Assembly (NCBI GenBank): GCA_963966775.1
Contig: CAXAAH010000029.1
Span: 1 to 18,427, forward strand
Length of the DNA stretch: 18,427 nucleotides
From: UBA685 sp002299005
Lineage (GTDB): Bacteria > Pseudomonadota > Alphaproteobacteria > Puniceispirillales > Puniceispirillaceae
Direction of reading: 5' to 3'
In this document: positions 6,046 to 13,451 of the stretch, one piece after another
Position numbering within the stretch: position 1 is the first letter of the stretch
Layout: every line of letters begins with the position of its first letter
Made by a program: the position numbers and the translations under genes
The notes under the pieces: model-generated
Database searches by the model: none
What the model saw: only the letters and a program-made list of their open reading frames with translations
Told to the model about the DNA's origin: nothing

Positions 6046-8814
6046 ATGCGCGCCATATTTCGCTGAGATAAGCTGGGTAATCTTGGCAATAAGCTTTTGA
6101 TTTTCGGCTAATGGCTCTGTGATATGCTTGGTTGTTTCTGCATAGCTAAGTGGCTCATTCTCTGAATAATCCTCACGCTCAACCATCGCTTCTATGACAG
6201 ATTGCGGGCCGTCTGCGGGGAATTCTTCTGACACAATCTGCTTAATCACGCCAAAATCAAGCGCCAAAGACGCCTCATAGAGATCGCTTTGGCTATAGCT
6301 GTTTGATTCGTTAAATCGCGGCACTTGGAAGGTGCGCACAATCGTATCTGTGATAGCGGCAATACGCACGGCTTGCAATACATCAAGGTCGGTGCGGTCA
6401 TTGCCTGTGGTGCGCACAGACCCTGTATCTAGCTGTGAGGTCAGGCGATAAAGATCGATGAGATCCTCACGCAATTTCCAAACTGTCTGGCGCACGGCCA
6501 TAGCAGAGGTGCGGTTGCGCAGATGATTGGCAATTTGGCGGAAGGCACGCTGGTTATTTGGCTGCGAGCCGTGATAGGCCTTATCAATCCAAAACCCGTT
6601 ATCAAGCAAGCGCCCATAAGCAAGCATGGTGTTCAAAGAGCCAAGCTGTTTTGCCTCCGAAATATGGGCAATGCATTGCTGTAGGCGCGGTGATTGATGA
6701 TACATCTCAACAAAGCGTTCAGGGTCAATCTGTGCGGCCGTGCCCATGCCAGAGATAACAACGGCCAAATAGCCAAGCTGTTGCAAAATCGCATTATGAG
6801 GGATCGCACGCATCTTTGACGGGTCAGCGCGCTCCATGCCAGCTTGCAATTTGCGCTTGGTCGGTCGCGAACCTGTCTTTGGCAACATATTGGCCGCAAA
6901 AACATCTAAAAGCTGGCCATATTGGACATCTTTAAACAGCCCCTCATGCCAATTTTTAAGAGACAAGAATAAATCGAGCGAGAAATCTTTGTTATTATAA
7001 AACGGGTCATCACATTGCATAGCAGATGGCGTCGCAAGCTCAGCGCGCAAGAGAGATGACATGGTCGCCAAGGCAAGCTCTTTGGTGCCAAAAAGACGAT
7101 AGCCATCACCGCCTTGGAAGCTTGATTGGTGATGAATAGGACAGCCCGTTTGGCGCGCGTGATTGCGTGAAAAAGGTGTGAAGATAAAGTTCTGACGCTC
7201 TGCCATGGTTGGCCGCGCACAGCCGCGCCCCATCGATTCCCCATGCGTGTTGAAAATCAGCAACTCAACATCCTTGCCAAAGGTCGCAAAACACAGGCTG
7301 GATAATTTGATCTGCAAGCGTTCAATCGCAAGATTGGCCGCAATCTGTCCCATAAAGCGACCAGCATCTGAGAAGCCTGCTTGTATCGCAAGGCGGCCAC
7401 GCTTTTTGACGTAGTTTTGCACCGCTTCAAAGGCTAAAAGCTGTTCCATCATCTGCACACCATGCTCAAGGCCAAAGGTGGTCTCAAATAGCGGTGATAT
7501 ATCTAACTTGTCAGCAATGCCCAGCTTTTGCGCCAAATAAAGCGCGGTCATATAGGTAATAGGCTTCTCACATTCCGCAATCAGCAAGCGTATCGGCATA
7601 TCACAATCAATATGTTTCAAGATTTGCGTGGCAAGCATCAGCTGGCGTCTAGCGGTTGCGGCCTCTTTATCCAAGGTCGCAAAATTGATGTTCCAAGGGG
7701 CTTCCGAAGCAATTCTTGCGGCAAGACGCTCTAGCAATTGGCGGTTTGAGGTTGTGCCATCTGAAGAGGAGACGGCGCGCCCGTCAACAGAGCGCATCGC
7801 GTTGCGCAATTGCACCGCATTAATGCGCAAATGCATCTCGCCCATGCCAAAACCATGATTGCGCATATCCGCCGCAACAAGCAAGATTGCCCGTGCCTTC
7901 GCGCTATCGCCGCAGGTCTTTGCCATCTGGTGAAGCGTATCAGACAACGCAAAAGGAGAGATAAGCTTATCATCACGTTCAGTGAGCTGGTTGGCGATAG
8001 AGGCAAAATCATCTTGGTCTGAAGCCATCAGGCTAAAGCGTGCATGATCCGCATCACAAGCCGCTATTTCCAAGGTGAGCTGGTCACAGATAGGGCTAAG
8101 CTCTGCGAGGTTAATCGCCAAAAGATTGTCACGATAAATGCCCAAAGATTGGCTTTTTTCAGATAGGCGCAGGGCAATTGATTGGGCCCATGTGATATCT
8201 GTACGCCCATCAAGATCATAGCCAACCCATGTTGAGACGCCCATCATGAGCGGCAGTTTATCGCGCCAGCTATCGGCTGTCTGCTGGTGCCGCGCATCTA
8301 GGATTTCACCGTTAATCTGTGAGATTGCCTCTCTGGCATTGCACAAGGCTGCCATCGCTTCTTGATGTTCATCTTGCAGGCTGACGGCATTTCTTACGGC
8401 AAAGGCATCTTGCGGAATGGCCGCCGCTTTGCCGGTTTTGGCATAGCTGACAGCGCTTTGACATAGCGCGTCTGAGGCTTGTTTGGTGAGAGCAAAAACC
8501 GGGTGGGCGGTAAAGACAGCACGATAGATTGTGGTCTCAATATCACGCTCATTCATCAGCGCGGCAAGAGGCGTGTCCTGCTGTGGGCCAGCAAGACCTG
8601 TTTGCGCGGCAAGGCGCGCGCTTCTATCGGCCCAAAGATCGGCGCCAATCCCATCGAGCATCTCATTGAGCTGGTCTGTGCTAATCTCATTTTTGACGCG
8701 CTTATCGGTAATGCTATCAGCAAGGGCCGCGACAGGGTTAATTTCTGCCATCTTCATGCCCTGTTCACGCAGGCTATGTAGCTGTGCGATAAGTTGTGAT
8801 GATAGTTTTGCCAT
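6040..8814 (-). CDS. ppc: Divergent phosphoenolpyruvate carboxylase
   Basis: A 924-residue protein of the PEP carboxylase family, which forms oxaloacetate from PEP and bicarbonate to refill the TCA cycle. Recognisable landmarks are FTAHPVFALT (catalytic His104), SPLFETTFGLEHG (metal-binding Glu444), AGFSDAGRFMGQ (479-490, Asp483), GSRPTKR (648-654) and MRAIPHNAILQQLGY (668-682). Other normally invariant parts are altered. FHGRGGxxGRGGxP reads FNTHGESMGRGCARP (521-535), so one loop arginine is His524. The lysine after the SD motif is replaced (Arg486 by position). The C-terminus ends AKYGAHG instead of the usual ...RNTG. Length and order fit the family, but activity may be changed or lost. AGGGGA lies about 10 bases before the ATG at 8814. 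No second PEPC is in the window. Confidence 0.8.
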   Translation of the reverse strand: MAKLSSQLIAQLHSLREQGMKMAEINPVAALADSITDKRVKNEISTDQLNEMLDGIGADLWADRSARLAAQTGLAGPQQDTPLAALMNERDIETTIYRAVFTAHPVFALTKQASDALCQSAVSYAKTGKAAAIPQDAFAVRNAVSLQDEHQEAMAALCNAREAISQINGEILDARHQQTADSWRDKLPLMMGVSTWVGYDLDGRTDITWAQSIALRLSEKSQSLGIYRDNLLAINLAELSPICDQLTLEIAACDADHARFSLMASDQDDFASIANQLTERDDKLISPFALSDTLHQMAKTCGDSAKARAILLVAADMRNHGFGMGEMHLRINAVQLRNAMRSVDGRAVSSSDGTTSNRQLLERLAARIASEAPWNINFATLDKEAATARRQLMLATQILKHIDCDMPIRLLIAECEKPITYMTALYLAQKLGIADKLDISPLFETTFGLEHGVQMMEQLLAFEAVQNYVKKRGRLAIQAGFSDAGRFMGQIAANLAIERLQIKLSSLCFATFGKDVELLIFNTHGESMGRGCARPTMAERQNFIFTPFSRNHARQTGCPIHHQSSFQGGDGYRLFGTKELALATMSSLLRAELATPSAMQCDDPFYNNKDFSLDLFLSLKNWHEGLFKDVQYGQLLDVFAANMLPKTGSRPTKRKLQAGMERADPSKMRAIPHNAILQQLGYLAVVISGMGTAAQIDPERFVEMYHQSPRLQQCIAHISEAKQLGSLNTMLAYGRLLDNGFWIDKAYHGSQPNNQRAFRQIANHLRNRTSAMAVRQTVWKLREDLIDLYRLTSQLDTGSVRTTGNDRTDLDVLQAVRIAAITDTIVRTFQVPRFNESNSYSQSDLYEASLALDFGVIKQIVSEEFPADGPQSVIEAMVEREDYSENEPLSYAETTKHITEPLAENQKLIAKITQLISAKYGAHG

Positions 8815-8905
8815 TGTCTTCAGTCCCCTAAAATTAGCTCTGCAAGCCTATACTAGAGAAAGCCGTTTTTGTCCAGAATGCGACTCTTTTATAGGCAAAA
8901 TGCGC

Positions 8906-8936
8906 AAAAAAAAGGCACCCTCTAGGGATGCCTTTT
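8906..8936 (-). terminator. Rho-independent terminator of the FKBP-rhodanese gene
   Basis: Read on the minus strand, an AAAAGGCA/TGCCTTTT stem (8 pairs, extended by two more after one mismatch) is followed by a run of T residues (8906-8913 as A on the plus strand). It starts 28 bases after the stop of the FKBP-rhodanese gene and ends before the ppc-like promoter region. Confidence 0.85.
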
Positions 8937-8964
8937 AAGATTTGATAGATGTGTTAAAGCGCGT

Positions 8965-9756
8965 TTATTTGACCGCTTGCGTCTCTGCCCCTGAACCAGT
9001 CCATGCGACAATGCCGCCCTCTAGGTGAGAGACATGGCTATAGCCTAGCTGTTCAACAAGCGCGCGCCCTAGCATTGAGGTGCGATTGCCAGAATGGCAG
9101 TAAATCGCCAAAGGTGTGTCTTGCGCTGGGGCAAGAGCGCGGAATTTGTCCAAAAATTCAGGATGAACACCGCCTGAGCCAGCAAATCCTGTGATAAGAT
9201 TTGCGCCTTCGATGATCCCTGTTTGGTGCCATTCATCTTCGCCGCGAATATCAATGATAATCGTACCCTCTGCCATAGCGGCTTGAAAGCCTGCGACATC
9301 GAGATCTATCAAGGTGGCTGGCGTGCTGGCAGATACCAGCTCTACATCAAAGATAAGCGTCGCATTTGGCGGGATAACATCCCCCGCCCCTTGTTCGCCA
9401 TAGCCAAGTTCTGGTGGGATGGTCAAAGTGCGCTTTTCGCCAATTTCCATGCCTTCAATACCTTGATCCCAGCCCTTAATGACCTGGCCCTTGCCAAGGG
9501 TGAAGCTAATCGGCTCACCACGCTTGTGACTATCATCAAAGACAGTCCCATCTTCTAGTCGCCCTTGATAATGAACCGCAACCTGCATGCCTGCTTCTGC
9601 TGTGACTGTCACCTTGTCGCCTTTGTTGCCCTTGTTTCCCATGTCGATAATCTCCTCATCTTTTGGCCCAAAAAACAGCACAAATGCTGCCAGAAAGATG
9701 GCGAAGGCACCTAATAGGATGCGGGCGCGTCGCGTGAAAGCTGGCAGATGAGGCAT
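8965..9756 (-). CDS. Membrane-anchored FKBP-type peptidyl-prolyl isomerase fused to a rhodanese domain
   Basis: A 263-residue two-domain protein. Residues 1-10 are basic, 11-30 form a hydrophobic signal anchor (RILLGAFAIFLAAFVLFFG), and the rest probably lies in the periplasm. Residues about 48-142 are an FKBP domain: VHYQGRLEDGTVFDDS, GQVIKGWDQGIEGM, IPPELGYGEQGAG and IPPNATLIFDVEL are all typical. Residues about 148-256 are a rhodanese domain with DIRGEDEW and an active-site loop CHSGNRT whose nucleophile Cys220 is present. The fusion suggests coupling of prolyl isomerisation with sulfur transfer or thiol redox in protein folding (inference). The ATG at 9756 has a poor binding site. An internal ATG at 9642 has GAGGAG 9 bases upstream and would give a cytoplasmic form. 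A strong promoter and a terminator flank it, so it is monocistronic. Confidence 0.85.
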   Translation of the reverse strand: MPHLPAFTRRARILLGAFAIFLAAFVLFFGPKDEEIIDMGNKGNKGDKVTVTAEAGMQVAVHYQGRLEDGTVFDDSHKRGEPISFTLGKGQVIKGWDQGIEGMEIGEKRTLTIPPELGYGEQGAGDVIPPNATLIFDVELVSASTPATLIDLDVAGFQAAMAEGTIIIDIRGEDEWHQTGIIEGANLITGFAGSGGVHPEFLDKFRALAPAQDTPLAIYCHSGNRTSMLGRALVEQLGYSHVSHLEGGIVAWTGSGAETQAVK

Positions 9757-9808
9757 AAAAGAAAACTTGGCCGTAATGTTTGAATGAATCTAATTAGTAG
9801 ATAGCGAT

Positions 9809-9837
9809 GTTATGAACAGGCTTTGCGGTGCTGTCAA
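9809..9837 (-). promoter_or_regulatory. Strong sigma70-type promoter of the FKBP-rhodanese gene
   Basis: On the minus strand a perfect TTGACA (9837-9832) is followed after 17 bases by CATAAC (9814-9809, four of six to TATAAT). It lies about 53 bases before the start codon. Its -35 box is one base away from the -35 box of the divergent arsC promoter. Confidence 0.6.
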
Positions 9838-9838
9838 A

Positions 9839-9867
9839 TTGAAAGCTAGACAAGGCGCGCTTATCAA
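9839..9867 (+). promoter_or_regulatory. Candidate promoter of the glutaredoxin-type arsC
   Basis: TTGAAA (9839-9844, five of six) and TATCAA (9862-9867, four of six) are separated by 17 bases, about 40 bases before the ATG at 9909. An alternative pair is TTATCA (9861-9866) with GATAAT (9884-9889), also 17 apart, which would leave a very short leader. Confidence 0.45.
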
Positions 9868-9908
9868 TGGCACTTTTGCGCCTGATAATCATAAAAGGAG
9901 GCAGCATC

Positions 9909-10256
9909 ATGCGTGATGTGACAATTTTCCATAACCCACGCTGCAGTAAGTCGCGCCAAGCGCTTGCCTTGCTAGAAGAGGCCGGAATTACGCCAACCAT
10001 TCGGTTGTACCTTGAAGATGTGCCGCAAAGTGATGAGATAAAGGAGCTGCTTGCCAAGCTTGATATGCCATGTGCGGCTGTGTTGCGCAAAGGTGAGGAT
10101 GCCTATAAGGCGCATTTTAAGGGCGTAAATGAAGAAGACGCGCTTATCCAATTGCTAGAAGCGCATCCGAAAGTGTTAGAGCGGCCCATCATTATCAAAG
10201 GTGATAAGGCGGTGATTGGCCGCCCGCCAGAGGCGTTACTATCCTTAATTAAATAG
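9909..10256 (+). CDS. arsC: Arsenate reductase, glutaredoxin-dependent type (ArsC/Spx superfamily)
   Basis: A cytoplasmic protein of 115 residues that should reduce arsenate with glutathione and glutaredoxin. The N-terminal HNPRCSKSR motif carries nucleophile Cys12. The three arsenate-binding arginines of the E. coli plasmid enzyme (60, 94, 107) have counterparts at Arg60 (LRKGE), Arg92 (ERPI) and Arg105 (IGRPPE), which favours a true reductase over a regulator-like YffB/Spx protein. The ATG at 9909 follows AAGGAGG by 7 bases; the in-frame extension to 9867 is not needed. It is unrelated in fold to the ArsC at 681. Its TAG stop sits at the start of a perfect tandem repeat. Confidence 0.88.
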   Translation: MRDVTIFHNPRCSKSRQALALLEEAGITPTIRLYLEDVPQSDEIKELLAKLDMPCAAVLRKGEDAYKAHFKGVNEEDALIQLLEAHPKVLERPIIIKGDKAVIGRPPEALLSLIK

Positions 10257-10282
10257 GGCTTTAATCAAATAGGGCTTTAATC
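10251..10282. repeat. Perfect 16-bp tandem duplication over the arsC stop
   Basis: AAATAGGGCTTTAATC occurs at 10251-10266 and again, identical, at 10267-10282. The first copy contains the last sense codon and TAG stop of arsC (10254-10256). The two TAG and two TAA triplets of the pair close all three plus-strand frames within 25 bases. The facing Gfo/Idh gene ends 14 bases further on. Confidence 0.95.
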
Positions 10283-10296
10283 ACGTAAGGGCGCGG

Positions 10297-11382
10297 TTAA
10301 AGCGTGACCGCTTGCCCTGTTCTGGCTGATTCTTGGGCCGCGTGACCAATGCGCACGGCCCAAATACCATCATCAAGTGACACTTCGACCTCTGCCTTGC
10401 CACGCACAACCTCTAGGAATTTGACATGTTGGTGATAGGTGGAACCATTATGGTCACCTGCGGCCAAGATCGTCTCGTCAATCGGTGCCAATTTAGTTGT
10501 CGGTGCACAGGTGGCGCGCTTTGATGTGATGATTTGCGGTATTGGCCGTGCCTCTTCTGGCCCTGACCAAAAGCGTGCGGGGCCCGGCAATTTCACCTCG
10601 ATTTTGCCATCAGGGCCAATCGCATGAATCATTTCCTGAAACTCTGAGCCTTCAGCAAACATCGATAATTCAAGCATCGCCCGCGTGCCATTGGCGAAAT
10701 CAACTATCACATAGCCGCAATCCCAAATATCAGACACTTTGCCCTCGTAAGTCTCGTCAAGATGGTTCACTTCTTGGCCCGCACTTGCCAGAACGCGGAC
10801 AGGGTCTGACTGCAAAATATGGCGCATAAGGTCAAAAAAGTGACAGCATTTCTCAACAAAGGTGCCGCCTGAATTGGCATTAAAGCGATTCCAATTACCC
10901 ACCTTCTCTAGGAAGGCAAAGCGATGTTCTGTGATGCTGAGCATCTTGATACCGCCTGTCACATCTTGGACATTGTGAATGAACTCTTGCAAAGGCGGCA
11001 TATAGCGATATTCCATCGCCACCCATACAGGCGCGCCATAGCTTTGCTTGAACGCCTCAATACGCGCGAAATCTGCCGGGTCTGTATAAAGCGGTTTTTC
11101 CACCAAAATCGGCAAGGTCACATGTTTGGCAATCTCTTCAAGCTGGCCTATATGACAGTGATTGGGGCTTACAATCAGCAAGCAATCAAGCGGCTTATGC
11201 GCCAATAGGGCCGCCAATGTATCAGCAAAGATAACATCAGGCGCAATCGCTTGTGCGGCCGCACGCATGCCGGCATCAGGCTCATAAATCACAGCGGCAC
11301 ACGCATCATCCATAAGCGCGATATTGCGTAAATGCTCGCCGCCCATCATGCCACAACCAATAATGCCGTAATGTACTGTCAT
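10297..11382 (-). CDS. Gfo/Idh/MocA-family NAD(P)-dependent dehydrogenase
   Basis: A 361-residue oxidoreductase of the family that acts on sugars, inositols and related polyols. The N-terminal Rossmann fold has GIIGCGMMG (6-14), followed by VEKPL (94-98), the conserved EKP that contacts cofactor and substrate. The catalytic region reads GGTFVEKCCHFFDLMRH (172-188), with His181 and Asp184 at the expected sites. Substrate cannot be told from sequence. The ATG at 11382 is chosen because it begins right at the Rossmann strand and lies 14 bases after the GntR stop; the frame reaching 11442 would overlap that gene. It is very likely co-transcribed with the regulator, opposite the SsuD-like and aldo/keto reductase genes. 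Confidence 0.87.
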   Translation of the reverse strand: MTVHYGIIGCGMMGGEHLRNIALMDDACAAVIYEPDAGMRAAAQAIAPDVIFADTLAALLAHKPLDCLLIVSPNHCHIGQLEEIAKHVTLPILVEKPLYTDPADFARIEAFKQSYGAPVWVAMEYRYMPPLQEFIHNVQDVTGGIKMLSITEHRFAFLEKVGNWNRFNANSGGTFVEKCCHFFDLMRHILQSDPVRVLASAGQEVNHLDETYEGKVSDIWDCGYVIVDFANGTRAMLELSMFAEGSEFQEMIHAIGPDGKIEVKLPGPARFWSGPEEARPIPQIITSKRATCAPTTKLAPIDETILAAGDHNGSTYHQHVKFLEVVRGKAEVEVSLDDGIWAVRIGHAAQESARTGQAVTL

Positions 11383-11396
11383 TTTCTCACTCTCTG

Positions 11397-12182
11397 TTAC
11401 CTTAACCGCGAGGTATAATGCGCGCGTTCTGGCGCAAACCATGTTCGCGAATATTCTATCTTTTTTCCTGTTTGAGACCAGCCAAATCTCTCTATAAAGC
11501 CCATTTGTGCAGATGTTTTTTCATCAGCCGGGGCGCGGTGCCAGCTTGGCGGAGGCGCAAGCGATATGCGGTCTTCGACTTTTGAGATTATCAGCCCTAA
11601 TTCCTGCTGGTAGTAATGATAGAGTGACTGCGATAAATCTTCTGCTTTGATGTCATGCGCACAAGAGCCATCAAGCCAAATCTCTTCTAAAGCAACCGCC
11701 AAATTATCAAGATAGCGCACGCGCCGAAACCGATAGGCTGACTGTGATGCACCAAAATTTGGCAAATCATCGGCTTTACGTATTTTAACAAAATCAATCA
11801 GCCGCGCAGATGGCAGGCCGCCCCCCTCAGGTAGCTCTAGGCGGAAAAAATTATAAAGAGAGGCCTCCATGCCGCTGGTAAGGCTTGTGCGCGAAACATA
11901 ATTGCCAGAGCCTTGCTTGCGCGTGATGAGGCCAATGTGCGTTAAATGCGCCAATGATTTGCGCAATGTGCCAACCGCTACCTGATATTGGCGGGCCATC
12001 GCGCGCTCTGGCGGTAATTTTGTATCAGGCACAAGGTGGCCCGCACTGATTTGGCGCGCAATATGTTCAGCAATCTGTCTAAAGATAGGCAGGGCGCCTT
12101 CTTGCGGGGCGCCATCTAGGGCTTGCAAGTCATATGAGGGCGCTAAGGCCGGTTTGTTTTGCGCTAATGGCACGTCACTCAT
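11397..12182 (-). CDS. GntR-family (HutC type) transcriptional regulator
   Basis: A 261-residue repressor-like protein. Residues about 31-98 form the winged helix-turn-helix, with the signature KLPPERAMARQYQVAVGTLR followed by GLITRKQGSGNYV. The remaining part (about 105-255) has the pattern of a UTRA effector-binding domain, including YRFRRVRYLDN and EEIWLDG. Such proteins sense a pathway metabolite, often a sugar derivative or small acid. It is divergent from the SsuD-like gene by 111 bases and precedes the Gfo/Idh gene, so it most likely controls both units and itself. Its weak ribosome binding site, AGGT, falls inside one of two direct repeats that are candidate operators. The first 20 or so residues are outside the domain and could be shorter. 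Confidence 0.87.
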   Translation of the reverse strand: MSDVPLAQNKPALAPSYDLQALDGAPQEGALPIFRQIAEHIARQISAGHLVPDTKLPPERAMARQYQVAVGTLRKSLAHLTHIGLITRKQGSGNYVSRTSLTSGMEASLYNFFRLELPEGGGLPSARLIDFVKIRKADDLPNFGASQSAYRFRRVRYLDNLAVALEEIWLDGSCAHDIKAEDLSQSLYHYYQQELGLIISKVEDRISLAPPPSWHRAPADEKTSAQMGFIERFGWSQTGKKIEYSRTWFAPERAHYTSRLR

Positions 12183-12192
12183 AAGGCAGAAT

Positions 12193-12228
12193 TACCTAAA
12201 TTGATACACTATTGATTTACCCTAAATT
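12193..12228. promoter_or_regulatory. Direct repeats, candidate GntR operator
   Basis: TACCTAAATT (12193-12202) and TACCCTAAATT (12218-12228) are near-identical and start 25 bases apart, between the GntR and SsuD-like genes. TTGAT also occurs twice between them (12201, 12212). The first repeat covers the GntR ribosome binding site region, which suggests autoregulation. Confidence 0.4.
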
Positions 12229-12230
12229 AC

Positions 12231-12252
12231 TTGCTAATCTCGGCAATAGCAA
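12231..12252. promoter_or_regulatory. Inverted repeat in the GntR/SsuD divergent region
   Basis: TTGCTA (12231-12236) and TAGCAA (12247-12252) are perfect inverted arms with a 10-base spacer, 16 bases centre to centre, so they lie close to one helix and a half apart. It may be an operator for a dimeric regulator; no experimental basis is available. Confidence 0.35.
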
Positions 12253-12293
12253 GCCGCTTAATTTTTTCTCGCCTCACAGTATAGGAGACAGAT

Positions 12294-13451
12294 GTGACCA
12301 TTGTGCCAATTACCAGCCCTGATTTAGAGGCCGCAGAGGTTAGTTTCTTCTCGGCGCTTTGTTCCGATGATTTCGCGCATTTAGGGGTGCCAAATGGTGA
12401 TTTACGCTCTAGTTGGGCGCATTGTTCTGAGATTGTGAGGCGGTCAGAGGCGAATGGTTTCCGCAATATTCTCTGCCCCTCATCTTATCAGGTGGGGCAG
12501 GATACCTTGTCCTTTGTGGCAGGCTGTGCGCCGATTACCGATAAGATGAACCTGCTAGCGGCGGTGCGCTGTGGTGAGATGCAACCGATTATGCTGGCGC
12601 GCACGATTGCGACCTTGGATCATATGCTTGAAGGGCGTTTGACGATCAACATCATCAGCTCTGATTTTCCGGGCCAAAAAGAAGATAGTCATTACCGTTA
12701 TCAACGCTCAAAAGAGGTGGTTGAGATCCTCAAACAAGCTTGGTCACAAGATGAGATTAATTACCAAGGCGAGATTTATCAATTTGAAGGGCTGAATACA
12801 GAGCCTGCGCGCCCTTATCAGCAAAATGGCGGGCCGCTTTTGTATTTTGGCGGCTATTCACCTGCGGCGGTTGAGCTATGCGCCGAGCATTGTGATGTCT
12901 ATTTGATGTGGCCAGAATCAAAAGAAGATTTGGCGGCGCGCATGAAGACAGTCAATGAGCGTGCGGCGGCTTATCATCGGACGCTTGATTATGGCCTGCG
13001 CGTTCATATGGTGGTGCGCGATACCGAAGCAGAGGCGCGTGAATATGCACAAGAGCTTGTCTCAAAGCTGGATGATGAAGAAGGGCGCAAGATACGTGAA
13101 CGCGCGCTTGATAGCACGTCTCTTGGGGTCGCGCGTCAAGCACGTAACCGTGATTTAGCCGATATGGACGGCTTTATTGAGCCGCATCTATGGACAGGTG
13201 TTGGCCGGGCGCGTTCAGGCTGTGGCGCGGCGTTGGTCGGGTCTGCGGATCAGATCTTAAGCACGCTGGAAGAATATCAAAAAATGGGCATGCGCAGTTT
13301 TATTTTCTCAGGCTATCCACATTTGGATGAATGTGATTATATTGGCAAGCTCATCCTGCCAGAGATCAAAACCTGTTCTTTGCCTCATGAATATGGCCGC
13401 GTGCCAGCCTCAATGCCTGCAACACCGCTTGGTGTAGGAGTAAGACGATAA
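12294..13451 (+). CDS. SsuD-like flavin-dependent monooxygenase (putative organosulfonate desulfonase)
   Basis: A 385-residue luciferase-fold monooxygenase, the length of SsuD. SsuD-type segments are NIISSDFPGQKED (119-131), RYQRSKEVVEIL (135-146), PLLYFGGYSPAAVE (181-194), LWTGVGRARSGCGAALVGS (299-317) and RSFIFSGYPHLDE (334-346). SsuD relatives use FMNH2 and O2 to split C-S bonds of sulfonates, giving sulfite and an aldehyde; this group also includes sulfoquinovose monooxygenase. The start is GTG at 12294, 6 bases after AGGAG; no ATG fits better. The stop TAA overlaps the ATG of the aldo/keto reductase by one base (TAATG), so the two are translationally coupled. No flavin reductase lies in the window, so one must be supplied from elsewhere. 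Confidence 0.85.
   Translation: MTIVPITSPDLEAAEVSFFSALCSDDFAHLGVPNGDLRSSWAHCSEIVRRSEANGFRNILCPSSYQVGQDTLSFVAGCAPITDKMNLLAAVRCGEMQPIMLARTIATLDHMLEGRLTINIISSDFPGQKEDSHYRYQRSKEVVEILKQAWSQDEINYQGEIYQFEGLNTEPARPYQQNGGPLLYFGGYSPAAVELCAEHCDVYLMWPESKEDLAARMKTVNERAAAYHRTLDYGLRVHMVVRDTEAEAREYAQELVSKLDDEEGRKIRERALDSTSLGVARQARNRDLADMDGFIEPHLWTGVGRARSGCGAALVGSADQILSTLEEYQKMGMRSFIFSGYPHLDECDYIGKLILPEIKTCSLPHEYGRVPASMPATPLGVGVRR

Noticed and set aside
9867..9908. Longer start for the glutaredoxin-type ArsC
   Set aside because: The extension overlaps the predicted promoter and lacks family similarity; the ATG at 9909 has AAGGAGG.
12294..13451. Naming the monooxygenase ssuD or smoC
   Set aside because: No ssuE, ssuABC or sulfoquinovosidase nearby; the sequence supports only the SsuD-like family.
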